In this document: positions 13,111-27,200 of the stretch, piece after piece
How positions within the stretch are numbered: the first letter of the stretch is position 1
How the letters are laid out: every line of letters starts with the position of its first letter
Assembly: GCA_008694505.1 (NCBI GenBank)
Contig: VZDJ01000219.1
Coordinates: 6,532,081 to 6,596,080 of the forward strand
Direction of reading: 5' to 3'
Origin: Cyanoderma ruficeps
Taxonomy: Eukaryota > Chordata > Aves > Passeriformes > Timaliidae
DNA length: 64,000 nucleotides
Made by a program: the position numbers and the translations under genes
Notes under the pieces: generated by a model
Databases searched by the model: none
What the model saw: only the letters and a program-made list of their open reading frames with translations
What the model was told of the DNA's origin: nothing

Positions 13111-14851
13111 GGTTTCAAAGACTTGCACACAGGGATAATAAATTCTCCCAAGCAGGTTTAGAGAGAAGCACTGAGCCTTCATGGAGAAAGACTGTGCCTT
13201 AAAGCCAGGAAAATTCAGCCACTGAGCAAAGGTTTGAGGGGTTGGATTTCTTGCTTTCCTTTTTTGTTCTCCACCCTTGGCTGGCTCCCCAAACCAAGTG
13301 CAGCTTAATTAAAAGCAATTGAGCAAACAAAAAGTAGTCAGAAATGATATTTAGAGGTTTTTATCTCCCTCTGGAAGGAGTTCTGCCCCTGTATGTTACT
13401 GTGTGTTTTGTTATAATATTTGAAGGGATGTTGAAACCATCCAATTTTGAAACCCCAATCTGTTTTCTGTCCTTGATATGTGCAGATTTTCTTTTACTAA
13501 AAGGCAGCCTGAAAGAAGGTAGTGAGAGAATTACTTTGCCTAAAGAACAGTTTAATGCAACACGTTCTCCAGTGTCCAGTACAGTTCCTAGCACTCTCTT
13601 CCCTCACCCCTGATGTCCCCAAGGGCAGCACACACGTGCTCTGTGTGTGCATTCAGACATCAGAGTTTGGTATATTCATTATCCTGTGGGTACGTTTCCT
13701 TTATGTTTGAAGGTGTTGAGTCCTATGAAACTCAAGCCTCTGTCTCACTGCAAAGAAACAAGTATGGGCTTATGCGACCTTCCAGAAGAAGGCTGCTGGT
13801 CAGAATGGGACCCCCCTTTCTTTATCTGAGATTAGGCCTCCTTGTTTGTTCACCAGTCACTTCATCCTTGTAAAGCTGTGAATGATATGGAGCTGTTTGG
13901 AAGACAAACTGAACTGTGCTTCCTTGGTCAGTTCTTCACCCCTCTCTCCCTGCCCATCCTGCAATAACATCCTTAAGTCTCAGTCATTAAAATGGTTATA
14001 AACGGGCCTTGGAAGATTATGGGTTTGCATCACAGTTACACAAAGATTATTTGAAGTGTGGTTAACATGGGCAAGGACTTATCTCCCAAAGCTGTTTCAC
14101 AACAAGCACAACTACTAAAGACCTCATTCCAGATTGCTAGGAGATTAGAAAGGAAAGTTAAATAGGTCCATAGGGGGGGAAATGAAACAATTTTTGGAAA
14201 ACAAGATTTTTTTCTCAAAACAGATGCAAGAATGGTTAAGAGATAAACTGATTGTTTTTCCTCAGGAATCATCAGTACCAGACAGAAAACAACCACAAAT
14301 AAGCAAGGCTGAAGTTCCAAGATGAGGAGTATCAGACCCTGTGTTGGATTGGCAAGTGCTCCATTCCCAAGAGTTGTAGCAGATGACAAATCTAGGTGAT
14401 GAAAAGGACGAAGTTGTGGCAGCAAGAGAGACCCTCTGCAGTTCCTTTCCTATTGTCACAGTATTGCCATCCTGTTTCTCCAGGGTGAATTCTGTTTCTC
14501 AAAAGAAAACGTTTGGTGGGTTTGTTGCACCTTTCTCCCAACCAAAATCTCCAGTGGGAACCTCCTACAGCGAAACCACCCCTGGGATTCCACCTCAGTG
14601 TCTGGTTTGCTTAGCCTGCACCATGCAGCATCCTGCTTGTAAGATCTTGTGCAAAAGGAGGAAGAGGGATTTGCTCTCTCTTAATCCCTGAACTCAGGGG
14701 ATTCATGTCCCAGCAGCGCTGGCTTTGAGGACCAACTGACTGATGTATCTCCTTCATTTGAGAATGGAGACACACAGGGAAACTGTGCCTCAAAACTCGG
14801 CAAGCACCAGCCTGTGCTGTAAAAATCCTTCTTGTATTGATGAGGACTTGG
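13111..14851. other. non-coding stretch
   Basis: Unique sequence. Short ORFs (for example minus strand 14036-14425, 129 codons) overlap ORFs in other frames and show no known motif. No repeat was recognised until the CR1 that begins at 14852. Confidence 0.6.
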
Positions 14852-15090
14852 ATCACAGAATCACAGAATCCCCTGAATTGGGAGGGACCCACACAGATCA
14901 CTGAGTCCAGCTCCTGACCCTGCACAGGACCACCCCCAAAACCCCAGCAAGTGTCTTAAGAGTGTCATCCAAACACTTCTTGAGCTCTGGCAGGTTTGGG
15001 GCTGTGAGCACTGCCATAGGGAGCCTGTTCAGTGCCCATCCACCTTCTGGGGGAATAACCCAACCTAAACCTCCCCTGATACCGTTTCAT
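14852..15090 (-). mobile_element. CR1 LINE fragment, 3' end, minus strand
   Basis: Read on the + strand it begins with tandem 'ATCACAGAATCACAGAATC', the reverse complement of the short repeat that ends CR1 elements. It continues with 'AATTGGGAGGGACCCACACAGATCACTGAG' and 'GAGCTCTGGCAGGTTTGGGGCTGTGA', as in 3' ends of avian CR1 in antisense. The piece is about 240 bp, 5'-truncated as most CR1 copies are, and has small internal deletions around 15050-15065. The sequence resembles a passerine CR1-J subfamily from memory; that subfamily label is an inference. CR1 copies are dead on arrival and carry no gene here. Confidence 0.93.
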
Positions 15091-16679
15091 GAACAATGTA
15101 GCTTGGATAAGACCAATCAGCTGTGAGTTACATCTCTGACACATTCCTCCACCACCGACCCCACCTTGTATTTTGGGAGTTGAAGTGCAATCTGCCTTCT
15201 CTTCTATCCTAACCTTTCTGGTACATAACAAAAATAAACAAAGAACAAATTCCAGTGCACAGGCCAAAGATCTTATATTTGTTGTAGGAAACATACACAA
15301 GCATCTTCCAATGGAAACAGTGTGATGTCTTCTTGCATGTCCAGAAATTTTTCATTCTGTCATAACAGTGTAGTCTCTCCACTCTTCTTCATAAGCCCTT
15401 CATCCCTCTTTGCTAATGGTTTACAATATAGAACAATTTAACTGTATATATTGATGTAAATCATGTCACCTACTCTGTGAATTATATAAAATAATTCATA
15501 CTGAAGAACTCATGGAAAGGTTTTTAAGGCTACAATTCATCTTCTCTTTTCCATTACCCTGGGCAAGAATAAAAGCCAGATACAAATTTGGCTCTTTCCT
15601 TCAGAAAGGAAAAATGTTGTTATTTAATACCTGAAACTAGTAGTTTCTCTACGTTCATAAATTGGACTGTACAAGCTCTGAGGAAGGTGTGTTAGTACAA
15701 ACTCCCTCCACTGACATCAGTGGAACTATGGGCAGCAGACAGCATAATTTGTGTTATTTCTGAAGTCCCAACTTGTCTATAATACTAAAATAATTACAGA
15801 TAAACACAGATTCTTTCCAATTTTTTTAACTTCTTACACGCTAAATGTTCATGTCAAGTCTAATCTATTGGCGCCTGTACACTTGAAAATCACTATTGGA
15901 TGGTTTGATGGGAACTGTCCCCTGTCCCATCCATCTCTGCAGTGTAGAAGGGGTATTACCTTGAGAGTGGGGAGTCCTGCCCTCCATCCGCTCTCTGCTC
16001 ACTGGATGCACAGGCTTTGGATTGGTACCATGGATTGGCAACCACTTCCCTCAAGTGGCCACCACAGCTACAACCAGGAATGACCCTGCAGAGTCCCCAG
16101 GCTGGGGAAAAATAATTCTGAAATCTTTACATTCCTGCAGTTACTTGGAAAGCTTCCAGATTTCTTCTAAAGGAGTCATGTTTTACTCAGCTTGTGTTTT
16201 CCCATCTCAAGGTTGCCAACACCAGCCCACAGGGTGGCTGATTTGCACATAAGGTCTGATATTGAAATACGGGCACTTAAACAAGAATTGGGGATTTAAA
16301 TTTGGTCCAATTTAGGTATATGAAATAAGACTTTCACACATTTTTTTCTCAACCTCACCACCAAAAGTTAGATTCAGATATCCATTTAGGGGGCCACATC
16401 TGAAAAACTGGCACTATAATATATACAAGCTTATTATGTATGCAATTATGGTCACCTAATTGTGGTATTGCACACAGGGGCAATTGCTTGGATTTCCTGT
16501 GGGGAAAAATGAGCATGAGTTTGCTGTGGAACAGGAGAACATTCAAATGGTATGCAGCTGTACTTGCATGCACAAAATGCATGGAAAATCCTTGATGTCG
16601 GGCATTTGTGTTAAACCAGAAAAGGAGAGCCCCAGAAACTCAGGTATTAGGAGTTAACATTATAATAGCACGACTTTTG
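15091..16679. other. non-coding stretch
   Basis: Unique DNA after the CR1. A + strand ORF of 110 codons (15751-16083) has no recognisable domain. No splice-supported exon or RNA gene was seen. Confidence 0.6.
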
Positions 16680-16860
16680 AAATCCCTCCTTGTACTGTCA
16701 CTTTAAATGTTTTATTGATTAAGGCCTAGATTACTTAACCTAAAGCCCTATATTTATATTTAGCCAAGGTAAGTTATGAGTCACAAGTAATCCTTTTGAT
16801 CCAGAGGTTGCCATGGGTCACCAGAGAAATGAGTTGAGTTATAATATCCTAGCAAACTAG
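16680..16860. other. candidate conserved non-coding block
   Basis: An AT-rich, repeat-free segment with words such as TTTTATTGATTAAGGCC, TTACTTAACC and CAAGTAATCC that resemble homeodomain and other developmental factor sites. No coding frame runs through it. The call rests on appearance only. Confidence 0.18.
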
Positions 16861-18574
16861 CTGTGTGTTTGGAAGAATAAATTAAATAAAATCTCCTTCA
16901 GAAGGTCTCAGTGATTCCATACTCTGTTTCTGTTTAACCAGAAAATGTTGTGTTTGTTTTCTCTTCTCTCCCGGTCTAAAACTGAAATATATTTGTGATG
17001 ACAGATGCAAATACAGTCACTGCTGTTTGTTGCCAGCAAATTGTCTTTGCACTAAGGGTGTCAGCACTTCAGTCCCGAACCTTCAGCTGGGAACTGCTCT
17101 TTAAAACACATGTGAATGAATTTGACTCAGGTGACTTGTCTGTGCTGTACTGCACGTTGAAGTGGCATTACCAGGTGTGTTTGCATCTGTCAGATTTGGT
17201 CTGCTGTTTACCACTGTAGCCAAACTAAGCTGATCTTCACAATTCAGTACCTGCAAAAGATGTGAAGTACAAGTATGGGTCCAAGTATTCACCTCTGTGT
17301 GCATCCCAGTTCTGCCCACAATGCAGTAAGTTATTTCAGTTCTCAGGCAGGCCAAACCAGCAGACCCTAATGAGAATAGGAAATATTTTTGTTCTTGCTT
17401 ATTTTAGTTTTGGACCATGTTTAACAAGGTGGTGAGTACTCACGTCTCCCCTTCAAGTCCTGCAGGCCTGGCTTTGCATCAGAATCTGCTCCTCAGGCAC
17501 TGCTGCCTGGGACCCTGCGTGAGGGAGCTGTGTGAGGTGACTGCACAGCCACCTCTGTGCACACAGCTGCACCCTGCACAAACAGTGGCAGGGACTGAGA
17601 TCTCTGCATGCTCTGGGGGAGGACACAGAGTTACTCTGGAACCTGCAGAAGCTGTGCCTGTAAATTCTCTCTCTGGACACACTGGAAATTTTGCCTAACA
17701 CTGGCCTGTTGACAGACCTTGAGCTTTAGAGCAGACATGGCCCAAGTCATGGGTCTGAATTCACTTTGAACTGAAATTGGTATCATAAAGTAGCAGAGCC
17801 TTTTGCTTTGTTTGCTTTCTTTGGTGTGGTTTATTTTTAAAATGTATGCATATTTCCAAGAAGCATCTTGAAAATTTATTTTTATCGTGGAAATGGAATG
17901 TTTCTTGGCTTTTTGTGAGTCTGTTGGTGTACACTTATGTCCTGGATCAAGTTAGTGTCAGCAGTTGCATACCAAAACCATACAGAGATCGGAACAGATG
18001 TGACTTCCCATCCAAAGCAGGTAGACCTTGCCCATATGAAGCTGGATGACCAGAGGCTCACAGGAGTGTCTACTGACTTTTTCGGACATAAACCTACCAA
18101 GGTTTACTGGGCTAGCTCAAAATATGAGATACCTCATAGTCATCACAAAACAGATGATGAGTCCCAGATGTTCAACACTCATGGATTACTAAAGAAAGCA
18201 AATAGAGGGAACAACTTTTAAGGACTTAAACAAAAAATGTCTGGTCCATTTTAGGCTCCTAACTTGCCAAGTGGGTGAGTGTCTGTTCATAGCCAAAGAA
18301 GTGTGGCAGCCCTGGGGCTGTGAAGTCATTGCATTAAAAACTCTCCATGAGCTGGGACTATAGATCTCATGGAAACGTGGCAGCTGGCTGTGGATTACTT
18401 CAACCTCTGAGTCTTCTTTTAACAAATGCTCCAACTTTATAGCAGAAAAAACAGATTCCTAAAAGAATCTTCATCCCAATAACTAGGGGAGACTGGGAAG
18501 AATGATATTTTCAGGGCTTTGAAGTACATAATCATCAAAGCTCCCATTTTTTTATTAAGTTGCTCTTCCATCCA
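16861..18574. other. non-coding stretch
   Basis: Unique sequence with small overlapping ORFs (at most 94 codons) and no domain. The segment 17417-17700 is more GC-rich, with open frames on both strands, which explains the overlapping ORFs there. No repeat was recognised. Confidence 0.6.
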
Positions 18575-18680
18575 CACCAATATGTCGTTGTGTAATTAAC
18601 TGGGCTTAGTTGCACTTAATCTATAAGCCTAACTCAGAGAAAGACTTGACCTCAAGAGATTTCCTGTTTTACAAGTGGCC
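18575..18680. other. candidate conserved non-coding block
   Basis: A short AT-rich segment holding GTCGTTGTGTAATTAACT and GTTGCACTTAATCTATAAGCC, close-set TAATTA and CTTAAT words with one retained CpG. It resembles an enhancer core, but this is a texture call without an alignment. Confidence 0.15.
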
Positions 18681-21600
18681 TGTTTTTGAAACAAGAGGTA
18701 ATAAACAAAGGAGTACTTTACTACCCTGGTTCAGCAAATGGTTCCATATTGATAGACTCCAGTACTGAGCAATAGAAGATCCATTTACTTCTTCTTTGTA
18801 TATACCATCAGCATTTTCTTCTTCATCCACAGGAATTTAGATATTTATGTTAACCAAAAGCAGAGTTAGTCGGCAAAAGTGTCATCTGCTTTTTCATGAT
18901 CTTTTTTCTCCATATTTGATGCTCAGTTATTGATCTACAACTCACAAAACATTCTGCTTACCTACTTCAGCGATGACTCCATCCCAGAGCTGAATTCTTG
19001 TATTGCAATGTTCAGTTTTACAGGTTAATTGTTTGTCATTTGCTTGAACACACAGGAACTCATTGGCAATTTATCATTCTGCCTTAGTTCCTTTTGTTGA
19101 ATAGGCAGGTCCTGGTAAAGCTGACCTTTGCACGGGTTTTATGTTTCCCCTTCACACCTTCAAGGCTAAGGAGTTTGACTGACAGGAATAATTAATTTTT
19201 GAACAAATACAGCACACCTCTCCTTGATTCCCCTCCAAGGTGTGAGTCTTTGTGCATTGCAAAGGCATGTCATGAACGGGGGGAGTCCAAAGGACACTGG
19301 TGTGGCTCAAAGTCTGAGATTCATCCTGTCTCAGTGCAGTTGTTAGTGCCGTGTCTCCCCTCTGCTGTGCTGTCGTGTCCTTCTGGGTGCCATCGGCCAG
19401 ACAAAAAAGTAGGTGTGTGCACTGCAAAGCTCAGTGCATTCAGGACAGGCTGGACCAGCTGCACTGAACAACTCAAATATCTGCTTTGGGCACATTAATA
19501 ACCACAACAGTTCATTATGGGAGCAAGGTCACTTCAATCAACTGTGTATGTCAGAGAAAGTCAAAAGAAAGAAAAGATCCTCAGATTCTGCCCAAGCAGA
19601 AAGTTTCCAGGGGCAAAAGAGGCCACAATACAGAAAAACCCAGCAGTGGTCTTGTCCCTTCCTTTGCTATTCTGGCCTGAATGGGAGGTCTTGGTTTGCA
19701 GGGCTGGGTGAGGGCTGGAACATTGCAGCAGGTCATCTCTCTTTTCTTTCATTTCTAGTTGATGTAGGTGAGATGTAAGCCAGCCAAATGAAAGAGAAAC
19801 TGTCCTCTTTGACAGTCGGATGAGCACGAAACACTCCCATACGGTGATGGAGAAAAGGGGAGAATCATTAGAACAGAATATTTACCTCCCCTGTTACAGC
19901 TGATCATTGCTCATCTCTGATTTCTTGATCTGAACTATTGACCAGTATTGGCACAAAAAGTTTAACAGGCAGAAGAGCTTACAGTGAGAGTAAATGATAC
20001 AAACTTGGAAAAATCTTTTACTAAGTCTGCCTTGTCAGCTTTGCTGTGTACATCAGCATGTGTTGCCACTAAGAAAAACAACAGTTAAAAACCTATAAGT
20101 CATTAATGTGCACAGGTAATCTGTCTCATATTTTGCTTATTGGGTATTTGTTGTTATAATTTCTGTTCTTTTCAAGGACACTCATGCTAATCAGCTAGGG
20201 TACTTTTAGCCATTACTGTTTTTATCATCTCTCTATTTCTTTAAATGAAGCATCTTTGAAATACCTGATTTGGGTAAACAATCATCTCGATGCCTTCAGC
20301 TTTCAGAGGCCTGAACCCTAAGCCATGCTGGCCATGATGTGACCTTGCAAGAGACTGATGTGGGGAGAAGGGAGGAATCTGGACAACAGGTGCTCTGTCA
20401 GAATCCCTTGCCTTTGAGGGCAGCATAACTTACAGTGCAATTTGTATTGCAACATAAATCAGGGCTGCCTCAAGCTCCACGTAATTCCTCTGGTGCAGAG
20501 TCTGCAGTTCATGTGATACCGTGGGGGCTGAGGGCTGGTGGTGCAACAGATGTTGGTGAAGAAATGAGGTGACAAGTGACACAGCCTCTGTGGCACCAGA
20601 CTCCAAAGTGACAGACAAAGGCAGTTTTCTGATAGAGGCAACTCCTCAACAGCAGATAGGCAAAGGGAAGATTTGGGGAAAGTATTTTAGTTACAAAAGG
20701 AGGTACAGAGATGCTTTGGAACAGCCCATTCACACTTCTACCTGCATCTTGAGAAAATGGTAAAAATCTGAATCAAAACAGAGGGAAAGTGAGTTGAGTG
20801 AGGTCTGTCCTTCTGTGTACAAGGTGGAGAGTTTCCTTTGCTTTTGAACATATGGCAACGTGGCCTTTCTGTCACATACAGAAAGGGAGCACTGGTGTGT
20901 TTAGATTTGCAGGAGCGTTTCCAAATACGCAGCATGTATGTTTACAGGTTCTTCTGGGAGATGCTCAGTGAATGCTCTTGCAGGTGGCTGTTTATTTCAG
21001 TCTCCATGGGCAGGAAGCAAGGGAAGATTTGTAGAAATCCTGGGCTAAAGGGTCTCTGGGAGGAACTACAGCCAGGTCTGGTGATGAGATCTGTGCATTA
21101 TGTTGTTATGAGATTCCATGTCCATAAATCTGGATTGTAGCAGAGGGATCCATATGACCGTGCAGTGTCTGTGGCTGCTTAGCGGTGGTGGAGAGACATC
21201 TGCTTCTAAACACTGCTGTATATTTCCCTCTTGTCAATGAATCTGTGTGAGTTTTTAGATGCTCAGCTCCTGAGGAATTCCCATCACCTTCATCCCAAGG
21301 ATGAACTGGAGCAGGTTCTCCCCATATGTCAAACTCTGCAGGGCCCAAGTCTTGCTGCCCAGCAAAGCCAGCATGAAGCCAGACAACACTGGCTACGTGT
21401 AATGCCCCAGATCCCAGTGTAAGGAGTTGAACTATCTCCCTTCTCTTGAGTATGACAATGCAGCTGTGGCACAAGCCCAAGCAGATAAGGGGGCAGAAAA
21501 TCCCCCTGAATCTTGCCGTCATGGTGTTTTGACCTCATTGTAGGGTAACTCTTGTATATGCTGTAATGTCCAGACACCAAAAGAGCAGCAAAGATTGATA

Positions 21601-23648
21601 TTTCATGGCCATTGTAGGACAAACTCAAACATATGGACACAGGATGGAGGTGGGACATGGTTCTCATCTAGTCATACTCTTAAGTAATGTTCTTGTCACA
21701 AAACACTGAAAAAATGGAAGTCACCTGGCACTAGAACAGATGTCACTGTTCTTCATCCAAACCCCACTTCTAATCCTCTTTTTTTCAATGTGTTTGAGAC
21801 AGATTGTAACAAAAAAAAAAGGAGGGAGAAGGAAGTCTGGGGGAATCATAGATCTTTACTACACATACCACAAAGAGGCAGCAGAGTGGAAAGCATTGCT
21901 GAGCTGTGAGGAGCTGGCAGGCTTGAAAATTTGCAGGCAGGGTTGCAGGCAACTTCTTTTACTGGAACTTGGAAAATTCATTAGGCCTGGAAATTGCCAG
22001 ATTTACTCCGAAGGGAAGAGAGAAGGGTCATGTAAAGTTTGGAGAAAATTCAAATAGCTTTTTTCTTTTTTTTTTTTTTTTTTTTTTAATTTGCAGATTG
22101 TGAGAAATTGACCTGAGCTTCCAACTGTAAACTTTTGTCAAACATTTATGTTGGGTGGGGTGGATCCAGCCAGGAGATACAGTGATGAAGTGTTGGGCCT
22201 GGGCAGTTTCTACTGGCAGAGATCTTCTGGAACCCAGGCTGGGTTTTAAAGCTCCCAGCAGGAGCAAAGCTGGCCACTGGTGCTCATTCTGTTCTGCTGC
22301 TCCATCAGCACTAATCCATAGGTTCAGCAGCACCCCAGTTATTTATAGTTGACTTATATTCAAAAGTTGGTTATGATTGTGCACCAGAAAGATGCAGAAT
22401 GAAACCTTGGAGGATGCCTAAGGCAGAGGGTTGTGCAGAGTGTGTATCCAAAGGGTGAGGGCAGGGGTAAGAGCACGGAGCAGGTTGATAATGAGTTCTC
22501 AAAGCCGGGATTTGTTGGTCGCTGATTAACAAAATGGAAAACTGAGGTAGAGTGCAATTAGGAGGATTACTGTGAGCTCATAACTCCTCCTCAGCTCCTG
22601 AGAGAGTGGTTTGTTCAACTGACCTTTTGTTGGGCTGGGCTGGAAAGATATAAATTAGCTTAATGCATGAATATTTTCATTTAATAAAACTGCCCCCAAA
22701 TTTGTTTGGAGTTGCCAGGCTTCTTGGGAGAAAAAGAAAGAGATCTATTATGTTCTACTAAAACAATGACATTTTACCCTCTGTATTTACTCTCCCAATA
22801 GAAACTCTGCAGTCGGCCAAGGTCCCTATCACAGCAGCTCTCCCGCCCTGCCTTCCACATGCCCTTACAAACACCCAAATCCACTTGGAAAAGCACTTGA
22901 CTTCATCCACCACTCAGGGCTTCACCTTCCCTGCAGTAAAACAAACTATCCCAAAGTCTTACTGACAGATAAATCCTCTTACCCTAAAGAAATTAAAAAT
23001 AGATGGAGAAGAATAAAAAACCATTCAAAGCCTTGATGTGAAACCCAGGAGCTGCTGGAGCCACATTTTGGGCCGACCCCCAGGGCATTGGGAGCAGACA
23101 GTCGGGCAGCACCTCTGGGTGCCCAGCAGCTGTTGAAGCCTGGGCATGTCTTCCCCATGCCTGCTGCTTCCAAGCTGATCATTATATGAGGGCAGGGCCT
23201 GGTCAAAAACACTGAAAGCTCAACAACATCTCAGAAATGTTTGTTTGGAAACTCCAGTGGGATCCCTTGTGCAATGCTGCCTGGATGAAACACGCTGAGC
23301 TGTCCCCTCCAGCAATGGCATGGGGATGGTCAAGGGGAAGCAGCACCAAGGCTGGGGGACATGGGGCAGTGTGAAGCAATCCCTCCTCTCTCTTTGCCTC
23401 AGATCCTTTGAGCCAAGGTGCACACAGAGGTTTTGGGGCAGACACTGTCCAGAAATTAACCCATCCCTTTTAAAATATCCCCAGTTTAAACCCTTTGTGG
23501 TGTTCCAGAGACACCGGTGCTGGTACAGGCAGGTGAAATGCCCCAGTGCATTTCACAGAGTCTGAGATAGTCAGCACAGCCTGAGTGGAAAGTACAAAAA
23601 CCAAGGGGGCCATTTTACACCCAGACAGGAAAGGGGAATCCTGGGCCA
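18681..23648. other. non-coding stretch
   Basis: Unique DNA with ORFs up to 138 codons (minus strand 21106-21522) that overlap other frames and match nothing I know. It contains the T tract at 22059-22087, annotated separately. No CR1 or LTR piece was recognised before 23649. Confidence 0.6.
22059..22087. repeat. poly-T tract, 29 bases
   Basis: A T run with a single C at 22065. On the minus strand it would be an A tail for sequence to its right. I found no polyadenylation signal or target-site duplication there, so a processed pseudogene or SINE is not supported. Similar shorter T or A runs lie at 25729-25743, 28372-28384, 42361-42374 and 58275-58291. Confidence 0.9.
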
Positions 23649-23890
23649 ATCATAGAATGGTTTGGTTGGAAGGGATCCTACAGATCTCCCTGTTATAACC
23701 CCCAGCCTTGGGCAGGGACACTTTCCACTAGGCCAGGTGGCTCCAAGGCCCATCATCCATGACAGGAATGAGGTATCTCCATCTTCTCTGGGCAGCCTCT
23801 GCAAGGGCTTCACCACGTTCACAGGGAACAAATTCTTCCTAAAATCCAATCTAACCCAGCCCTCTGTCAGTCTGAAGCCATTCCCCTTTG
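23649..23890 (-). mobile_element. CR1 LINE fragment, 3' end, minus strand
   Basis: On the + strand it starts 'ATCATAGAATGGTTTGGTTGG', the reverse complement of the classic CR1 3' end. It continues with 'TTGGGCAGGGACACTTTCCACTAG' and 'CTGGGCAGCCTCTGCAAGGGCTTCACCACGTTCACAGG', and ends near 'CTGAAGCCATTCCCCTTT', after which similarity stops. About 240 bp and 5'-truncated. The ORFs that cross it on both strands are repeat translations. Confidence 0.95.
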
Positions 23891-24059
23891 GGTGGCTGAC
23901 AGGGCTGGGGTGCTCTGCATGGAGGGCAGATTCAGACACAGGCACTGAGATGGGCGTCAGCTGTCTCAGGGGCACAGAAGAAATGTGGAGAAAGGGAATC
24001 ACTGAAAAGTCACTAAAATATCCTCTTTCCTTTGAAAACCTCTCCATGTGGTTTGCCTA
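23891..24059. other. non-coding stretch
   Basis: Unique DNA between the CR1 end and an AT-rich block. Nothing specific seen. Confidence 0.5.
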
Positions 24060-24240
24060 AGTACCAAGCAACTTAATTGCTGGACGCATTTAAGTAATAT
24101 TAAACTCTGCCTTTTTTCCCCATGTTCAAAGGAAAAGAGCCTATATCGGTGCGATTCATTTTTTAAAGCCTTTTAAAAGTTCTCTTTGGCAACACCTCTT
24201 TGAAGTCTAATCCAATCTGCAATATATGTCTTCCAAGTTA
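24060..24240. other. candidate conserved non-coding block
   Basis: Contains ACTTAATTGCTGGACGCATTTAAGTAATATTAAAC and CTATATCGGTGCGATTCATTTTTTAAAGCC in part, AT-rich words with three CpGs kept in otherwise CpG-poor DNA. There is no repeat and no significant open frame. The call is by appearance only. Confidence 0.18.
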
Positions 24241-27200
24241 ATCCCAACTTTTGCAGGACAACCAGTAACGTTACGTAAGAACCTTCCAAAGAACAACAGG
24301 ATTGCAAAGCACAAAATAGTGAAATCTCCTCATAAGGGGGACAATTCTGCTATTTACCACAGTATAAACCCCCAGTTACTTGAGCAGCGTGTTGACCATG
24401 CAGGACTGGCCCTCCTGGAAACCAATTTACTTCTCAGTTTTCCTGAGTTTATTCTGTATTTGCCACTCAAAGTAAGATTTGGGTTTAAAATGTTAATTTT
24501 TAATAAAGCAGCAGTTTTATTTTAGAAGCTTCCAGGAACTGGTTCTGGTTTGTGTTCATTGCAGAGCTTTATTGCTTTCTCAGGATCTCTAGACCTTCCA
24601 TATGTATTTTCTAAGTACCTTCCTTCCCAATCTGTGCTGTATTATGTGTAATCCCTGAAGAGTGAAGTTAGGGACTCCTGATAGAAAAGAAAGCACTGGG
24701 TTAAAAAAAAAGAGGGAGTGGAAAGACCCTTATATTGAAAGGAATATCCATAAGTGGAAATTTAATTCTGGGTTACTCTACCAATCCTTAAATATCACAA
24801 ATAAGTCTCTTTAGGGTTGGCAGACAAAGTTCTCTGGCTTCAAGACAAAGAAGGAAAAATCAAACCTGGAAATAAGAGGTGGACTTTTTAACACAGTATA
24901 AGTTATTAATAAAACAGTTTCCCAAGGGACATGATAGAGTCTCCATCACCCGAACTCTGTCTTATTGTCCATCAGGATTACCATCACAAGAGCCTTTTCT
25001 CCAGCTAACCCTCCAAAACTTGTCCCACAAGACCTGACCACCTTCCTCATCCCCTCAGCTCCCATCACCCTTTCTGCTCAGCCTCACAGGATGACTCACA
25101 TAATTACACACCACAGAGATGGTTTCCTGAGCCTGTGTTGGATTTGACATTGACTGTTTCTACAAGGGCTCTTTGCCCCGGAGCTTCTCCATGTTTTCCG
25201 AGGCTATTTGGTCAAATGAATAAGCAACTCTTCTCACAGACTCTGCCTCTCCAAACCTTTTATTTGGAAAAATCCATAAAGGGGCTCTGTCACATGCTGC
25301 AGACTGGTGCAGGAACAATTGACTTGAGTGAGAGAAGGGAAGCCCCTGTTATTTGTTTGATCTCCAGGACCTTCCAGTCAGGCAACTCTTCCCTGTCTGT
25401 TAGTACTCATCTCCAGACTGGGCTGGGAAAGGCTTTTTGTCAGGGTTTGCCCCAACCACCCGCAAGCACTGAACCATGTTCTTGCTTCTTTGCCATCAGA
25501 AAAACTCCTGGGCAAAAGCAATGTCCAGTCTGAGCTGTTTTGGGTTTGGTTGTTTGGCTTTATGTTCCTAGATGGTGGATGCAGGGTTATGTTACCCTCC
25601 CGAGCAGCTTTTCTGAGCCACAACTGCTTTCCAGGACTTTCATTATGTGGCACAGGTGTTCTGCATTATAACTCATTTTTCACTCCTAGGGCTGTAAGGG
25701 GATAGGGCAGTTCCTACTTATTACTGTCTTTTTTTTTTTTTTTGGAAATGATCTGCATTGGTGTTTGCAGTTTGCTGATGGCTCATTTGTACCGTGAATG
25801 GTTATTGATATGTCTGGTAATGTGACCCAGCAGATTTACTGCACAATTGGCAACATTAGAGAACCCTGAGACACCAGCCAAAACCCAGAATAGATTAGGG
25901 AGATTGCTATTGCAGATACAACATACATCTACAGTGTCCTTCTTGGGGTTCTTCTGGATGCTGCTAAGTGTGTTTGGCTATGCAACATAAATCTGTTTCC
26001 ATCTGCATTTATTTACTTTGCAGAGTGTACATGATGTTGGTGTGTCATCTCTGCATGCACATGTGCCTGTGTGTTCCTATATATGAGTTTAAAGACATGT
26101 ATATTACGTATCTACCACATATTTTTCAGTTCAATAACCTCTCACATGTCATTCCATCTGTTCCCTTTCACTGATGGAAAATACATGTTTAGTGATAAGT
26201 TATTTTTCCCCTATTCTCCTTCCTGAGGGTGTGCTGTTGGTCTGCAGAAGAAAACACAATAAAAATGTTTACACAACAAGACATGAAGGTAGCATAGACT
26301 TTGCAAATAGAAAATAGTGATGTGTGGAGCTGATAAAAGCTCAGGCAAGATTTTTTCTGAAAAAAAAAGTGACGAAAACAGAATTTTCATTAAGAGCGAT
26401 TTCTTGGCAGGAACTAATACATAAAATTTGCACTTTTCAGGAGATATATTTCGGTGCCCAGGTTTTCTTTTTTCCAGTGAAAAGATGAAGTTTTTAGCAG
26501 AAGAAAAGCACTGTCCATGGATTTCTTTTAGTTGGAATAACAATTTTCCACTGAACCCCCCCCAGTCTTTGTGGTTTTGTTGTTTTTTTTTAATGAGGTC
26601 TAGATGTGTGGTTTTCTGGCTTCAGACAGAAATTTCAAAACTGGCTTAAACTAATATCTGTCTAGATGAACAAAGCTAAGTTAGATTTAGGTCATATGTT
26701 AAACACTCATGTCCCAAATCTTTGCCTTGTGGCCTGTATGACTTCATAACGTTTCACCAGCATAATCTGACTCCTTTGTCAGACTGACAAACAGCTCATT
26801 AGATCATGCTGCCATCCCCAGAGGGGGCTGACCCCTTTTTCTGGTCAAAAAAGCTGCTCACCTCTCTTGTGATAAGCAGAGGACTCAGTAACTAGTTATG
26901 GAAGCACTAAATTTGTGCAGCCATAGCAGGGAAGGACACAGCCCCACTCCAAAAGTTGCACAATAACATGGCACAGGTATATGTATATATGGTCATATAT
27001 ATATGTGATTTTAACTCAGAAAACCTATATTTGCATCCTGGAAGTGATTTTACCAAGCTCATACCTCAAGGTGACTCATGCAAATCCAGCAGTTGTTGGG
27101 TTTTTTGGGCAGCCAGGGGCTGTTACAGATCTGAAGAGTCTAAATTCATTTAAGTCGGACAAACTGAAGTTAAATGGATTACAGTGTCCACATCCCCTGT

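Noticed and set aside
22059..22087. Poly-T as the tail of a minus-strand processed pseudogene
   Set aside because: No polyadenylation signal, no target-site duplication and no coding similarity in the adjacent sequence.
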